From: Pseudonocardia sp. CNS-004 | GTDB lineage: Bacteria; Actinomycetota; Actinomycetes; Mycobacteriales; Pseudonocardiaceae | Direction of reading: 5' to 3' | Assembly: GCA_001942185.1 (NCBI GenBank) | Contig: MKJV01000105.1 | Location: 1 to 62,599 of the forward strand | Length of the DNA: 62,599 nucleotides | Made by a program: the position numbers and the translations under genes | Shown here: in pieces, positions 26,069-35,010 of the stretch | Position numbering within the stretch: position 1 is the stretch's first letter | Layout of the letters: each line of letters begins with the position of its first letter | Notes under the pieces: generated by a model | What the model saw: only the letters and a program-made list of their open reading frames with translations | What the model was told of the DNA's origin: nothing | Databases searched by the model: none

Positions 26069-26454
26069 GAACCGTCGAGGTCGCGGGCCACGGCCCGGAC
26101 CACGTCGGAGGCGAGCTTGCAGGTGCGGCGGTCCGGGTAGCGACCCCGGCGCAGGTCGGGCTGCACCTTCGTCTCGAGCAACCGGATCATGTCCTCGATG
26201 AGGCTGTGCAGGTCCTCGGCCGGACGCCGGGTGGACTCGACGACCGACGGCGGCGCGTCCACCAGCCGCACCGAGAGGGCCTGCGGCCCGCGCCTGCCCT
26301 CGGCCATCCCGAACTCGACGCGCTGGCCGGCCTTCAACGCCTGCACCCCGGCCGGCAGCGCGGCCTTGCGGACGTAGACGTCCTCCCCGCCGTCCTGAGC
26401 GAGGAAACCGAAGCCCTTGTCGGCGTCGTACCACTTGACCCTGCCGGTCGGCAC
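26065..26454 (-). CDS. cspB: Cold shock protein with C-terminal extension (CspB type)
   Basis: The GTG at 26454 gives VPTGRVKWYDADKGFGFL, the usual start of actinobacterial cold shock proteins; an in-frame GTG nine bases upstream is the alternative. The RNP1 and RNP2 motifs KGFGFL and EDVYVRKAAL lie at residues 14-34, so it should bind single-stranded RNA and DNA. Residues about 68-129 form an extension beyond the canonical 67-residue domain (ESTRRPAEDLHSLIEDMIRL, LASDVVRAVARDLDGS), as in the M. tuberculosis CspB group. It is located next to DUF2771 and the MFS gene, a conserved grouping. Its first 33 residues contain no cysteine. Confidence 0.85.
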   Translation of the reverse strand: MPTGRVKWYDADKGFGFLAQDGGEDVYVRKAALPAGVQALKAGQRVEFGMAEGRRGPQALSVRLVDAPPSVVESTRRPAEDLHSLIEDMIRLLETKVQPDLRRGRYPDRRTCKLASDVVRAVARDLDGS

Positions 26455-26649
26455 CCTGTTCACCCGTTCCTCGATCGCACCCGACGTCGCACGGCGCCAC
26501 TGCGCACCGCATGACGAACGCGCCCCGTGATGCCGGGCAGCCACTTGGTCGGCCCATCGAGCGACACCGGGACGCGTGCCGACCACCCTAGTCCGACGGA
26601 CCCACGCTGCGCACCCGTTCAATTCGCGGGCGGGCATCCGTACGAACGC

Positions 26650-28332
26650 TCAGGCGTTGCGGACCTGCGCCGCCGCGCCGAGATCCAGCATCTCCACGCT
26701 CTTCGCCCGCATCTCCACCTTGCGGACCTTGCCGGTGACGGTCATCGGGAAGGAGTCGACCACCAGCACGTACCGCGGGATCTTGTAGTGCGCGAGCTTG
26801 CCGGTGGCGAACTCGCGCACGGACTCCGCCGTGAGCTCGGAGGCACCCTCGCGCAGTGTCACCCAGGCGCACAGCTCCTCGCCGTACCGCGCGTCGGGGA
26901 CGCCGATGACCTGAGCGTCCAGGATGTCCGGGTGGGTGTAGAGGAACTCCTCGATCTCCCGCGGGTAGATGTTCTCGCCGCCGCGGATGACCATGTCCTT
27001 GATCCGGCCGGTGATGTTGACGTAGCCGTCGGAGTCCATCACGCCGAGGTCGCCGGTGTGCATCCAGCGGGCCCGGTCGATCGCCTCGGCCGTTTTCTCC
27101 GGCTCCTCCCAGTACCCGAGCATCACCGAGTAGCCGCGGGTGCACAGCTCGCCCGGCTCGCCGCGGGGCAGGGTCAGGCCCGTCTCGGGGTCGACGACCT
27201 TGACCTCGACGTGCGGGTGCACCCGCCCGACCGTCGACACCCGCCGTTCGAGGGAGTCGTCGGCGCGGGTCTGGATCGACACCGGGGACGTCTCGGTCAT
27301 GCCGTAGCAGATGGTCACCTCGGTCATACCCATCCGGTCCACGACCTGCTTCATCACCTCGACGGGGCACGGTGAGCCCGCCATGATCCCGGTGCGTAGC
27401 GACGACAGGTCGTAGGAGTCGAACTCGGGGTCGTTCAGCTCGGCGATGAACATCGTCGGCACCCCGTACAACGACGTGCAGCGCTCCTGCGCGACGGCGG
27501 CCAGCGTGGCCTTCGGGTCGAAGCCGGGGCCGGGGATCACCATCGTCGAGCCGTTGGTCGTGGCGCCGAGGTTGCCCATCACCATGCCGAAGCAGTGGTA
27601 GAAGGGCACCGGGATGCACACCCGGTCGTCGGGGGTGTAGCCGCAGAGCCGTCCCACGAAGTAGCCGTTGTTGAGAATGTTGTGGTGGGACAGGGTGGCG
27701 CCCTTCGGGAAGCCCGTGGTCCCGGACGTGTACTGGATGTTGATCGGGTCGTCGGGGCTCAACGCCGCCTGCAGCCGCGCGAGCTCGGCGCGGTCGCCGC
27801 CGCGGCCGTCGGCCATCAGCTCGTCCCAGTTCGGCCGCCCGATGAGGATCACCTGGCGCAGCGCGGGGCAGTTCGGCCTGACCTCCTTGATCATCGCCTC
27901 GTAGTCGGACGTCTTGAAGCTCGGCGCGGCCACCAGCATCGAGATCCCCGCCTGGTTCAGCACGTACTCCAGCTCGTGCGTGCGGTAGGCCGGGTTGATG
28001 TTGACCAGGATCGCCCCGATCTTGGCGGTGGCGTACTGCACCAGCGTCCACTCGGGGAGGTTCGGCGCCCAGATGCCGATCCGGTCGCCCTTCGCCACGC
28101 CCGCGGCGTGCAGGCCGAGCGCGAGCGTGTCGATGTCGTCGCGCAGCTGCCCGTAGGTCCACCGGCGCCCGCTCGGCACGTCCACGAGCGCCTCCGCATC
28201 GGGCTGGGCGGCCGCGACACGGTCGAGGTTGTCGCCGATGGTGTCGCCGAGCAACGGGACGTCGGACGTGCCCGAGGCGTAGGACGGGAGGGCGGGTGCA
28301 GCGGACACGGCGATGGGTCCCTTCGACGTCAC
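26650..28332 (-). CDS. Fatty acyl-CoA synthetase (FadD type)
   Basis: This 560-residue ANL ligase has the motifs NIQYTSGTTGFPKGATLSHH (P-loop), MAGSPCPVEVMKQVVDRMGM, ICYGMTETSPVS, WMHTGDLGVMDSDGYVNITG, RIKDMVIRGGENIYPREIEE and the catalytic lysine in MTVTGKVRKVEMR. This branch activates medium- and long-chain fatty acids for degradation or lipid synthesis. The GTG start at 28332 begins TSKGPIAVSAAPALPSYASG; upstream in-frame sequence lacks family features. It is divergent from serS with about 97 bases between. The adjacent cold shock gene is on the same strand but 195 bases away, so a shared operon is unlikely. Confidence 0.88.
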   Translation of the reverse strand: MTSKGPIAVSAAPALPSYASGTSDVPLLGDTIGDNLDRVAAAQPDAEALVDVPSGRRWTYGQLRDDIDTLALGLHAAGVAKGDRIGIWAPNLPEWTLVQYATAKIGAILVNINPAYRTHELEYVLNQAGISMLVAAPSFKTSDYEAMIKEVRPNCPALRQVILIGRPNWDELMADGRGGDRAELARLQAALSPDDPINIQYTSGTTGFPKGATLSHHNILNNGYFVGRLCGYTPDDRVCIPVPFYHCFGMVMGNLGATTNGSTMVIPGPGFDPKATLAAVAQERCTSLYGVPTMFIAELNDPEFDSYDLSSLRTGIMAGSPCPVEVMKQVVDRMGMTEVTICYGMTETSPVSIQTRADDSLERRVSTVGRVHPHVEVKVVDPETGLTLPRGEPGELCTRGYSVMLGYWEEPEKTAEAIDRARWMHTGDLGVMDSDGYVNITGRIKDMVIRGGENIYPREIEEFLYTHPDILDAQVIGVPDARYGEELCAWVTLREGASELTAESVREFATGKLAHYKIPRYVLVVDSFPMTVTGKVRKVEMRAKSVEMLDLGAAAQVRNA

Positions 28333-28429
28333 CGGCGGCAGTTCTCGCTCATCCTGCGACGAGCGGTGGGACAACGCCACCTCCGGATGGGGAGGAAACC
28401 CGCTCGCGGGGGGCCGATACCCTCGATGG

Positions 28430-29700
28430 ATGCACGATCCGCGGGTGCTTCTCGATCCTGCCACCGACGCCGTCCGCAAGCTGGCCCGACGCGGCTACGC
28501 ACTGGACGTCGCGTCCCTGGAGAAGCTGCTGGCCGCCCGCAACTCCGCGATCCAGCGCGGCGACGAGGCGCGCGCGGAGTCGAAGCGGGTGCTACCGCCG
28601 TCAAGGGCGCCGCGCCCGAGGAGCGCGAGGCGCTCGTCGCCAGGGCGCGTGAGCTCAAGGGCGTCGTCGCGGCGGCCGAGGAGGAGCACCGGTCGGCGGA
28701 TGCCGAGCTGCAGGAGCTGCTGCTCGGCATTCCGAACCTGCCCGCCGACGAGCTGCCCGACGGTGCCAGCGACGAGGACGCCGAGCTGGTGCGCACGTGG
28801 GGTGAGCCGCAGGAGTTCGACTTCGACCCGCTCGACCACGTCGACATCGCCGAGTTGCTCGGCATCCTCGACCTCCCCCGCGCCACCAAGCTCGCCGGCC
28901 CGCGGTTCGCGGTGCTGCGCGGCAAGGGCGCCGCGCTGGAACGGGCGATCGCGCGCTACCTGCTCGACATGGCGACCGAGCGCAACGGCTACACCGAGTT
29001 CTCGGTGCCCACCCTCGTCAACCGCGTCACGATGACGGGAACGGGACAGCTCCCGAAGTTCGAGCACGACCTGTTCAAGACGGGTGTCGCCGACCGGGAG
29101 CTCTACCTCATCCCGACCGCCGAGGTGCCGCTCACGAACCTGCACGCGAAGGAGACGCTCGACCTCGAGCAGCTCCCGCTGGCCTACACCGCCCACACCC
29201 CGTGCTTCCGCTCGGAGGCGGGCTCCTACGGGCGCGACACGCGCGGCCTGATCCGCCTCCACGAGTTCTCGAAGGTCGAACTCGTGCGCATCGCCGACGC
29301 CGAGCGCTCGCGCGAGGAGCTGGAGGTGCTGCTCGGGCACGCCGAGGCCGCGATGCAGGGGCTCGGGCTCGCGTACCGGGTGGTGAAGCTCGCGGCGGGC
29401 GACATCGGGTTCTCGGCGGAGTTCACCTACGACATCGAGGTGTGGCTGCCCGGACAGCGTGCCTACCGCGAGATCAGCTCGGTGTCCGACTTCGGCACGT
29501 TCCAGGCCCGCCGCGCCGGCATCCGCACGAAGGCCAAGGACGGCAGGCGCGGCTTCGCCGCCACCCTCAACGGCTCCGGCCTGCCGATCGGCCGCACCCT
29601 CGTCGCGGTGCTGGAGCAGGGCCAGCAGGCCGACGGCTCGGTCCGGCTGCCGGACGCCCTCGTCCCGTACACGGGCTTCGAGGTGCTCACGCCGACCTGA
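28430..29700 (+). CDS. serS: Seryl-tRNA synthetase (frameshift near 28590)
   Basis: This is the essential class II aminoacyl-tRNA synthetase that charges tRNA-Ser. The N-terminal tRNA-binding coiled coil starts MHDPRVLLDPATDAVRKLAR and breaks frame after RAESKRV. It resumes in the next frame with GATAVKGAAPEEREALVARA. Motif 2 (FRSEAGSYGRDTRGLIRLHE), EFSKVELVRI, YDIEVWLPGQRAYREISSVS and motif 3 (NGSGLPIGRTLVAVLEQGQQ) are intact. Intact length is about 423 residues, normal. The ATG at 28430 is chosen over one four bases upstream that is out of frame. The frameshift in an essential single-copy-type gene argues for sequence error. Confidence 0.92.
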
Positions 29701-29710
29701 GGGCCCCGCT

Positions 29711-29799
29711 GCGCAACTCGCGTACACCGAGACCGCGACTCGCGTGCATTCAGACCCCGACTCGCGGGGGTGGGACCCCCCTCGTTGCGCGAGTCGCGG
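29711..29799. repeat. GACTCGC-repeat cluster R2 between convergent genes
   Basis: Three forward units (AACTCGCG near 29715, GCGACTCGCG near 29735, CCGACTCGCGG near 29757) are followed by GGGGGTgggACCCCC and one reverse unit GCGAGTCGCGG (29789-29799). The arrangement is palindromic overall and sits between serS and the convergent subtilase gene, where it could also act as a bidirectional terminator. Confidence 0.6.
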
Positions 29800-29800
29800 T

Positions 29801-30965
29801 CTAGAGCCCGCCGGTGTTCAGCAGCCGGTTGGGCGTGCTCCCGATCTCCCCGCCGCTCACCACGCCGGGGACGGCGTGATCAATGATCCACTTCTCGATC
29901 ACGTCGCTCGGGGCGTCGCCGAAGGTCTGCTTGTACAGCGCGGCGACGCCCACCGCGTGCGGCGCGGCCATCGACGTTCCCGAGTACGAGGCGGTCCCGC
30001 CGCCCGGCACGGTCGAGCGGATGCTCGTGCCGGGGGCGTACAGGTCGACGCACGAGCCGGTGGAGGAGCTGTCCGCACGCTGGTCGTCGATCATCGAGTT
30101 GGCCACGACGAGCACGCCGGGGAACGCGCGGGGCGCGACGGTGCAGTCGTCCGCGCCGGAGTTGCCCGCCGAGGAGGCGACGAAGATGCCCTTGCCGACC
30201 AGCCCGGCCACCGCGGAGAGCAGCACGTCCGACGGGCCGTAGCTCCACGACATGGTCACGACCGCGGGCTTCTCGGCGTGGGTCGCCACGTGGTCGATGC
30301 CGGCGAGGAGCGACGAGAGCGTGCCCGCTCCCGTGCAGTCGAGCACCTTCACGGCCCGGACCTGGGCCTGCTTCGCCACCCCGTAGTCGCGGGACGCGGC
30401 GATGCCCGCCACGACCGTGCCGTGCCCGTCGCAGTCGTGGTCGTCCCCGTCCACGGTGTTCAGCACCCACCGGGCGCGCCCCTCGAACTGGGGATGGGTG
30501 ACGTCCACGCCCGTGTCCAGCACGTAGATCGTGACGCCCGCTCCGGTCGCGTTCGTCGTGTAGCTGTGGTCGAGCGGGAGGCCGCGCTGGTCGATGCGGT
30601 CGAGCCCCAGTTCGGCGGATCGGGCTGCTCCCCCTCGGTCAGGTCGGGTCGGCGGTCGGGGTCGAGCGGGACGAACCGGCGGTCCTCCTCCACTCCCAGC
30701 ACCCCTGGCGCGCGCGCAGCCGGTCCACCTGGACCCGGTTCAGCTCGGCCGCGAACCCCGCGAACGCATGGCCGTACGTCCGGGTCGGCCGCACGCCCAC
30801 GTCGGCGGCCGCGGCCGCGGCGTCGTCGGTCGTGCGCGCGTGCACGACGTAGGCCGCCGCGTCACCGCGGTACTCCCGGGCCTCGGCGCCCGTGGGCAAC
30901 ATGATCGCGACCGCCAGCTGCAGCACGATCGCCACGGGGACGATGCGCAGGAGGAGTCGCGTCAC
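29801..30965 (-). CDS. Secreted subtilisin-family (S8) serine protease (two frameshifts)
   Basis: The first frame has a signal peptide (MTRLLLRIVPVAIVLQLAVA) and an I9-type inhibitor propeptide (EYRGDAAAYVVHARTTDDAA, YGHAFAGFAAELNRVQVDRL). After two frame changes (about 30710 and 30610) comes the catalytic domain: YVLDTGVDVTHPQF (Asp), DCDGHGTVVAGIA (His), VVTMSWSYGP, VASSAGNSGADDC (oxyanion Asn) and SGTSMAAPHAVGVAALYKQT (Ser). It belongs to the aqualysin/proteinase K type with extracellular action after self-processing. Intact length is about 388 residues. It ends at 29801 without a visible C-terminal anchor. Confidence 0.88.
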
Positions 30966-31035
30966 GGTCAGCGACGGTACGGATCATGTACCGGTGAGAA
31001 CAGAGACACGATAGTGGCTGGTGTGACGAATGAGG

Positions 31036-32122
31036 TCACCGAGCTGCGTGGATCGCCACCTCGGTGGCCTTCACCGCGAACCACATCCGCGCACCCGGCT
31101 CGGGGGCGAGTTCGGCCACCGCGGCAGGGGTGACGTCGGCGGCGAGCCCCTCCACCCACCCCGGCCCGCCCGGCACCGCGGCGGCCCGGAGCCGCACGAC
31201 GTCGCCGTGCGGCTCGATCGCGGCCACCTGCACGGGCAGCACGTTGCGCGGGCTGCCGTGCGGCCGCTGCGCGAACACGGCCACCGCCGACGGCGGGAAC
31301 ACCGCCACCGCGGGTTCACCGTCGACGAGACCGCCGTCCCTGCCCGCGACGACGGTGCCGTCGGCCGTCCGCAGGCCGCCGGGGCAGGCGGTGCCGGGCA
31401 CGAGGTCGAGCCCGGCGATCCGCGCGGTGAACGGGCTGCGCGGGCGCGACAGCACGTCCCGCGTGGGGCCGCGCTCGACGACCCGGCCCGCGGTGAGCAC
31501 GACGACCCGGTCGGCCAGCACGAGCGCGTCGAGCGCGGAGTGCGTGACCAGCACGGCGGTCTGCCCGGCCGCACGCACCACCCGCCGCAGCAGCGCGCGC
31601 ATGGCGGGCGCGCGTCCACGTCGAGCGCGGCGAGCGGCTCGTCGAGCAGCAGGAGGTCGGGGTGGGCGCGAGCGCACGGGCGAGCGCCACCCGCTGCTGC
31701 TGCCCGCCGGACATCCGAGCGGGGCGGCGGTCGGCGAGCTCGGGCGCGTCGACCGCGGTGAGCAGCTCATGGGCCCGCTGCTCCGCCTCCCGGCGCGCGA
31801 CGCCGCGGGCCCGCGGCCCGAACGCGACGTTGGCCAGCGCAGTGAGGTGCGGGAACAGCAATGCCTCCTGCGCCAGCAGCCCGACACCGCGCCGGTGCGG
31901 CGGCACGTGCACGCCGGCGGCCGGATCGACGACCGTGGCCGCCCCGAGGCGGACGTGCCCGGCGTCCGGACGCAGCAGGCCGGCCAGCACGCCCAGGAGC
32001 GTCGACTTGCCCGCACCGTTCGGTCCGAGCACGGCGAGCACCTCGCCCGAGTCGGCCTGCAGGTCGACGTCCAGGCTGAACGTCCCCCGCCGGACGACGA
32101 CGTGCGCGTCGAGGGCGGTCAC
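31036..32122 (-). CDS. modC: Molybdate ABC transporter ATP-binding protein ModC (two frameshifts)
   Basis: The GTG start at 32122 overlaps the modB stop (GTGA). The ABC ATPase has Walker A VLGPNGAGKSTLLG, Q-loop LAQEALLFPHLT, signature RMSGGQQQRVALARAL, and Walker B (LLLLDEPLAALDVDA), which is only readable in a third frame between two indels at about 31670 and 31615. The H-loop is VLVTHSALDALVLADR. The C-terminal region (RNVLPVQVAAIEPHGDVVRL, MWFAVKATEVAIHAAR) is a TOBE domain that binds oxyanion, as in ModC and CysA. With ModB it drives molybdate import. Confidence 0.85.
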
Positions 32123-32943
32123 CGCAGCCCCTCGACCGTGCGGGGCCGCGCGACCGCGATGACGAGCACCGCCACCACCACCAGCAGCAGTGACAGCGCC
32201 ACCGCGGCGTCCACGTCGGTCTCCCGCTCCAGGTAGACCAGCAGCGGGAGCGTGCGCGTCGTGCCCTGCAGGCTGCCGGCGAAGGCGATCGTGGCGCCGA
32301 ACTCCCCGAGGCAGCGGGCGAACGCCAGCACGGCACCCGACGCCAGGCCCGGCAGCACCAGCGGCACCGTCACCCGGCGGAACGCGAGCCAGGGAGCGGC
32401 CCCCAGCGTGGCGGCCACCTCCTCGTAGCGGCGGCCCGACGTGCGCAGCGCGCCCTCGAGGCTCACCACGAGGAACGGCAGTGCGACGAACGTCTGCGCC
32501 AGCACCACCGAGGCCGTGGTGAACGGGATCGTGATCCCGAACGCGAGGTCGAGCCCACGCCCGACGAGCCCGGTGCGGCCCAGCAGGAACAGCAGCGCGA
32601 GACCTCCGACGACGGGCGGCAGCACCAGCGGCAGCAGCACCACCGACCGCAGCAGCCGCAGGCCGCGCACCCGTCCCCTGGCGAGCACCACGGCCAGCGG
32701 GCCGCCGAGCACGACGCACAGGGCCGTCGAGATCGTGGCGGTCAGGAGCGAGAGCCGCAGCGCGTCGAGCGCGGACTCGCGCAGCAGAAGCTCGGGCAGC
32801 CGGGGCCAGTCCGCGCGCAGGGCCAGCCCCACGACGGGCAGCGCGATCACGGCGAACGCGAGAGCCGCAGGCACCCAGAGCAGCCTCGGCAGCCCGACGC
32901 CCGTGTCGTGGTCGGCGGACCGGCGGGCCGGGGGCTGCGTCAC
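32119..32943 (-). CDS. modB: Molybdate ABC transporter permease ModB
   Basis: This 274-residue inner-membrane permease has six hydrophobic segments (for example LLWVPAALAFAVIALPVVGL and VVLLPLVLPPVVGGLALLFL) and the EAA loop EEVAATLGAAPWLAFRRVTV that contacts ModC, followed by GEFGATIAFAGSL, typical of ModB/CysT permeases. The start is GTG 32943. It is coupled to modC by a four-base overlap and follows the TOBE regulator gene by 55 bases. The periplasmic binding protein modA, normally placed between regulator and permease, is absent here; only a short Pro/Ala open frame without features fills the gap. Confidence 0.88.
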   Translation of the reverse strand: MTQPPARRSADHDTGVGLPRLLWVPAALAFAVIALPVVGLALRADWPRLPELLLRESALDALRLSLLTATISTALCVVLGGPLAVVLARGRVRGLRLLRSVVLLPLVLPPVVGGLALLFLLGRTGLVGRGLDLAFGITIPFTTASVVLAQTFVALPFLVVSLEGALRTSGRRYEEVAATLGAAPWLAFRRVTVPLVLPGLASGAVLAFARCLGEFGATIAFAGSLQGTTRTLPLLVYLERETDVDAAVALSLLLVVVAVLVIAVARPRTVEGLR

Positions 32944-32998
32944 CGGCGGCCGGAGCCCGCCGGGTCCGGCGCGGGCGACGGCGCAGCAGGCCCGTTGT

Positions 32999-33403
32999 TC
33001 ACGCGGTCGCCCCCGGCGTCTCCACGACCACTGTCGTCGACTTGATCACGGCGACGGCGAGCGCACCCGGCTCGAGGCCCATCTCCCGCACCGCCTCGCT
33101 GGACATCAGGGACACGATCCGGTGCGGCCCGCACTGCATCTCGACCTGCGCCATCACCCGGTCGGCCACGACGGAGGTGACCAGCCCGACCAGCCGGTTG
33201 CGCGCCGAGCTCTGCACGTCGGACGGGTCGGGCGGCGCGGACGCGTGCTCACGGGCGAACGCGGCCAGCGCGGCACCGTCGATGACCTTGCGGTTCGACG
33301 CGTCGGCCCGCACGGGCAACGTGCCCGCATCGACCCAGCGACGCACGGTGTCGTCGCTGACACCGAGCAACCGGGCGGCGTCGGCAATCCTGAACTGCGG
33401 CAC
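32999..33403 (-). CDS. Helix-turn-helix + TOBE molybdate-responsive protein
   Basis: This 134-residue protein joins an excisionase/MerR-like DNA-binding domain (FRIADAARLLGVSDDTVRRW, then VDAGTLPV and a basic RKVIDGAALAAFARE, residues 4-50) to one molybdate/molybdopterin-binding TOBE domain (SARNRLVGLVTSVVADRVMA, VEMQCGPHRIVSLMSSEAVR, GLEPGALAVAVIKSTTVVVE). This domain pair heads mod operons in streptomycetes and relatives and is the functional counterpart of ModE, repressing molybdate uptake when Mo is plentiful. It is divergent from the acyl-CoA dehydrogenase gene with 59 bases between. Confidence 0.87.
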   Translation of the reverse strand: MPQFRIADAARLLGVSDDTVRRWVDAGTLPVRADASNRKVIDGAALAAFAREHASAPPDPSDVQSSARNRLVGLVTSVVADRVMAQVEMQCGPHRIVSLMSSEAVREMGLEPGALAVAVIKSTTVVVETPGATA

Positions 33404-33462
33404 GATTCCGACAATAGTTCCGCGGATACGACCACGGCCAGCGAGGCCGGCCCTGTGGTTGG

Positions 33463-34677
33463 GTGCAGGCTGTGGACTTCGAACCCAGCAGCGTGGCGGC
33501 CGACCACACCCGACGGATGCGTGCGTTCCTCGACGAGAAGATCATCCCGGCAGAGGTCGGGTACGAGGCGTTCCGCGCCGAGCGACGTGGCACCCCACAG
33601 GAGTGGGACCTGCCGCCCGTCGTCGAGGAGCTGAAGGCCGAGGCCCGCGCCCGCGGGCTGTGGAACCTCTTTCTCCCCAGCGTCTCCGGCATGTCCAACC
33701 TCGAGTACGCCCCGGTCGCGGAGGTCTCCGGCTGGTCGCCGACGATCGCCCCCGAGGCCATCAACTGCCAGGCCCCCGACACCGGCAACATGGAGACGCT
33801 GCACCTGTTCGGCACGCCCGAACAGAAACAGCTGTGGCTCGAACCGCTGCTGGAAGGCGAGATCCGCTCGGCGTTCGCGATGACCGAACCCGACGTCGCC
33901 TCCTCCGATGCCACGAACGTCCAGACCCGGATCCGCCGCGACGGCGACGAGTACGTGATCAGCGGACGCAAGTGGTGGATCTCCGGCACCGCCGACCCCC
34001 GCTGCAAGATCTTCATCGTCATGGGCAAGACCGACCCCGACGCGGCGACCCACCGGCAACAGTCGATGGTGCTCGTGCCGCGCGACACCCCCGGCCTGGA
34101 GATCAAACGACACCTGCCCACGTTCGGCTACCAGGACCAGCACGGCCACTCCGAGCTCGCGTTCCAGGACGTCCGCGTGCCCGCGTCCAACCTGCTCGGC
34201 GAGGAGGGCAGCGGCTTCGCGATCGCGCAGGCCAGGCTCGGGCCCGGCCGGATCCACCACTGCATGCGCCTGATCGGGATGGCCGAGCGCGCGATCGACC
34301 TCATGGTGCGCCGCGCCCGCTCCCGCACGGCGTTCGGCCGCCCGCTCGCCGACCAGGGCGTGGTGCGCGAGCAGATCGCCCACTCGCGGATCGAGGTGGA
34401 GCAGGCCCGGCTGCTCGTGCTCAAGACGGCATGGCTCATCGACCGGTACGGCTCGAAGGGCGCCCGGACCGAGATCGCCGCGATCAAGGCCATCTGCCCC
34501 CGCATGGCGTGCACGATCATCGACCGCGCGATCCAGGTGCACGGCGGCGCCGGGATGAGCGACGACGTACCGCTGGCGTCCTCCTACGTCTGGGCCCGCG
34601 CCCTGCGCCTCGCCGACGGCCCCGACGAGGTCCACCTGCGCACGGTGGCCCGCCAGGAACTGGGCCGCCACGACTGA
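33463..34677 (+). CDS. Acyl-CoA dehydrogenase (ACAD10/11-like, FadE2 type)
   Basis: This 404-residue flavoprotein catalyses alpha,beta-desaturation of acyl-CoA. Features are AFAMTEPDVASSDATNVQTR (FAD/substrate motif), YVISGRKWWISGTADPRCKI, HSELAFQDVRVPASNLLGEE, IHHCMRLIGMAERAIDLM and IDRAIQVHGGAGMSDDVPLA. This is the ACAD10/11-like branch; mycobacterial FadE2 has the same length and motifs. ACAD10/11 proteins in animals act on 4-hydroxy-acyl-CoAs together with a kinase, but no kinase gene is present here. It starts at GTG 33463 (VQAVDFEPS); a GTG at 33472 is also possible. Confidence 0.88.
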   Translation: MQAVDFEPSSVAADHTRRMRAFLDEKIIPAEVGYEAFRAERRGTPQEWDLPPVVEELKAEARARGLWNLFLPSVSGMSNLEYAPVAEVSGWSPTIAPEAINCQAPDTGNMETLHLFGTPEQKQLWLEPLLEGEIRSAFAMTEPDVASSDATNVQTRIRRDGDEYVISGRKWWISGTADPRCKIFIVMGKTDPDAATHRQQSMVLVPRDTPGLEIKRHLPTFGYQDQHGHSELAFQDVRVPASNLLGEEGSGFAIAQARLGPGRIHHCMRLIGMAERAIDLMVRRARSRTAFGRPLADQGVVREQIAHSRIEVEQARLLVLKTAWLIDRYGSKGARTEIAAIKAICPRMACTIIDRAIQVHGGAGMSDDVPLASSYVWARALRLADGPDEVHLRTVARQELGRHD

Positions 34678-35010
34678 CGCCGGCCGCACCCACAGCGCGA
34701 CTCGCCCGCACCCACAGCGCGACTCGCCCGCACTCAGAGCGCGACTCGCGCGCATTCACACCCCGACTCGCGGAAGGGTTACGCCCCCAACCTCCGCGAG
34801 TCGGGCTCTCGATGCGCGCGAGTCGCGGGCTGGGTGCACGCGAGTCGCGGGCTCGGTGCGGGCGGCAGGAGTCGACGGCCGACCTTTCGGACAGCCGTCT
34901 GATCCGCATCTGCGGAGCTGTTCAGACCGATCAGACGCAGTTGCGGAACTCTTGATCGTTGATCTTCCAGGGCGGGCGACGACGCGGTTTCCGGCTATTA
35001 CGCTCGTGGT
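34678..35010. other. Intergenic region upstream of moaA with repeat cluster R3 and leader motif
   Basis: These 333 bases hold the R3 repeat cluster (34686-34858) and, at 34911-34925, TGCGGAGCTGTTCAG, which recurs upstream of coxS. A TATTAC hexamer (34996-35001) lies ten bases before the moaA GTG, and no Shine-Dalgarno sequence is visible, so a leaderless or very short-leader transcript is possible. Confidence 0.5.
34686..34858. repeat. GACTCGC-repeat cluster R3 (palindromic array)
   Basis: Three direct units of about 20 bp (GCGACTCGCCCGCACCCACA and two variants) are followed by a hairpin whose arms are CCCGACTCGCGGA and TCCGCGAGTCGGG, then two units in reverse orientation (GCGAGTCGCGGGCT...). 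It is the clearest example of the forward array - hairpin - reverse array design. Confidence 0.75.

Noticed and set aside
34686..34858. CRISPR-like array of ~20-bp repeats
   Set aside because: Units are contiguous without unique spacers, change orientation around a central hairpin and have no cas genes nearby.
34880..35010. Moco riboswitch upstream of moaA
   Set aside because: I could not align the known Moco RNA consensus or its conserved stems to this leader. Only a short motif shared with coxS is visible.
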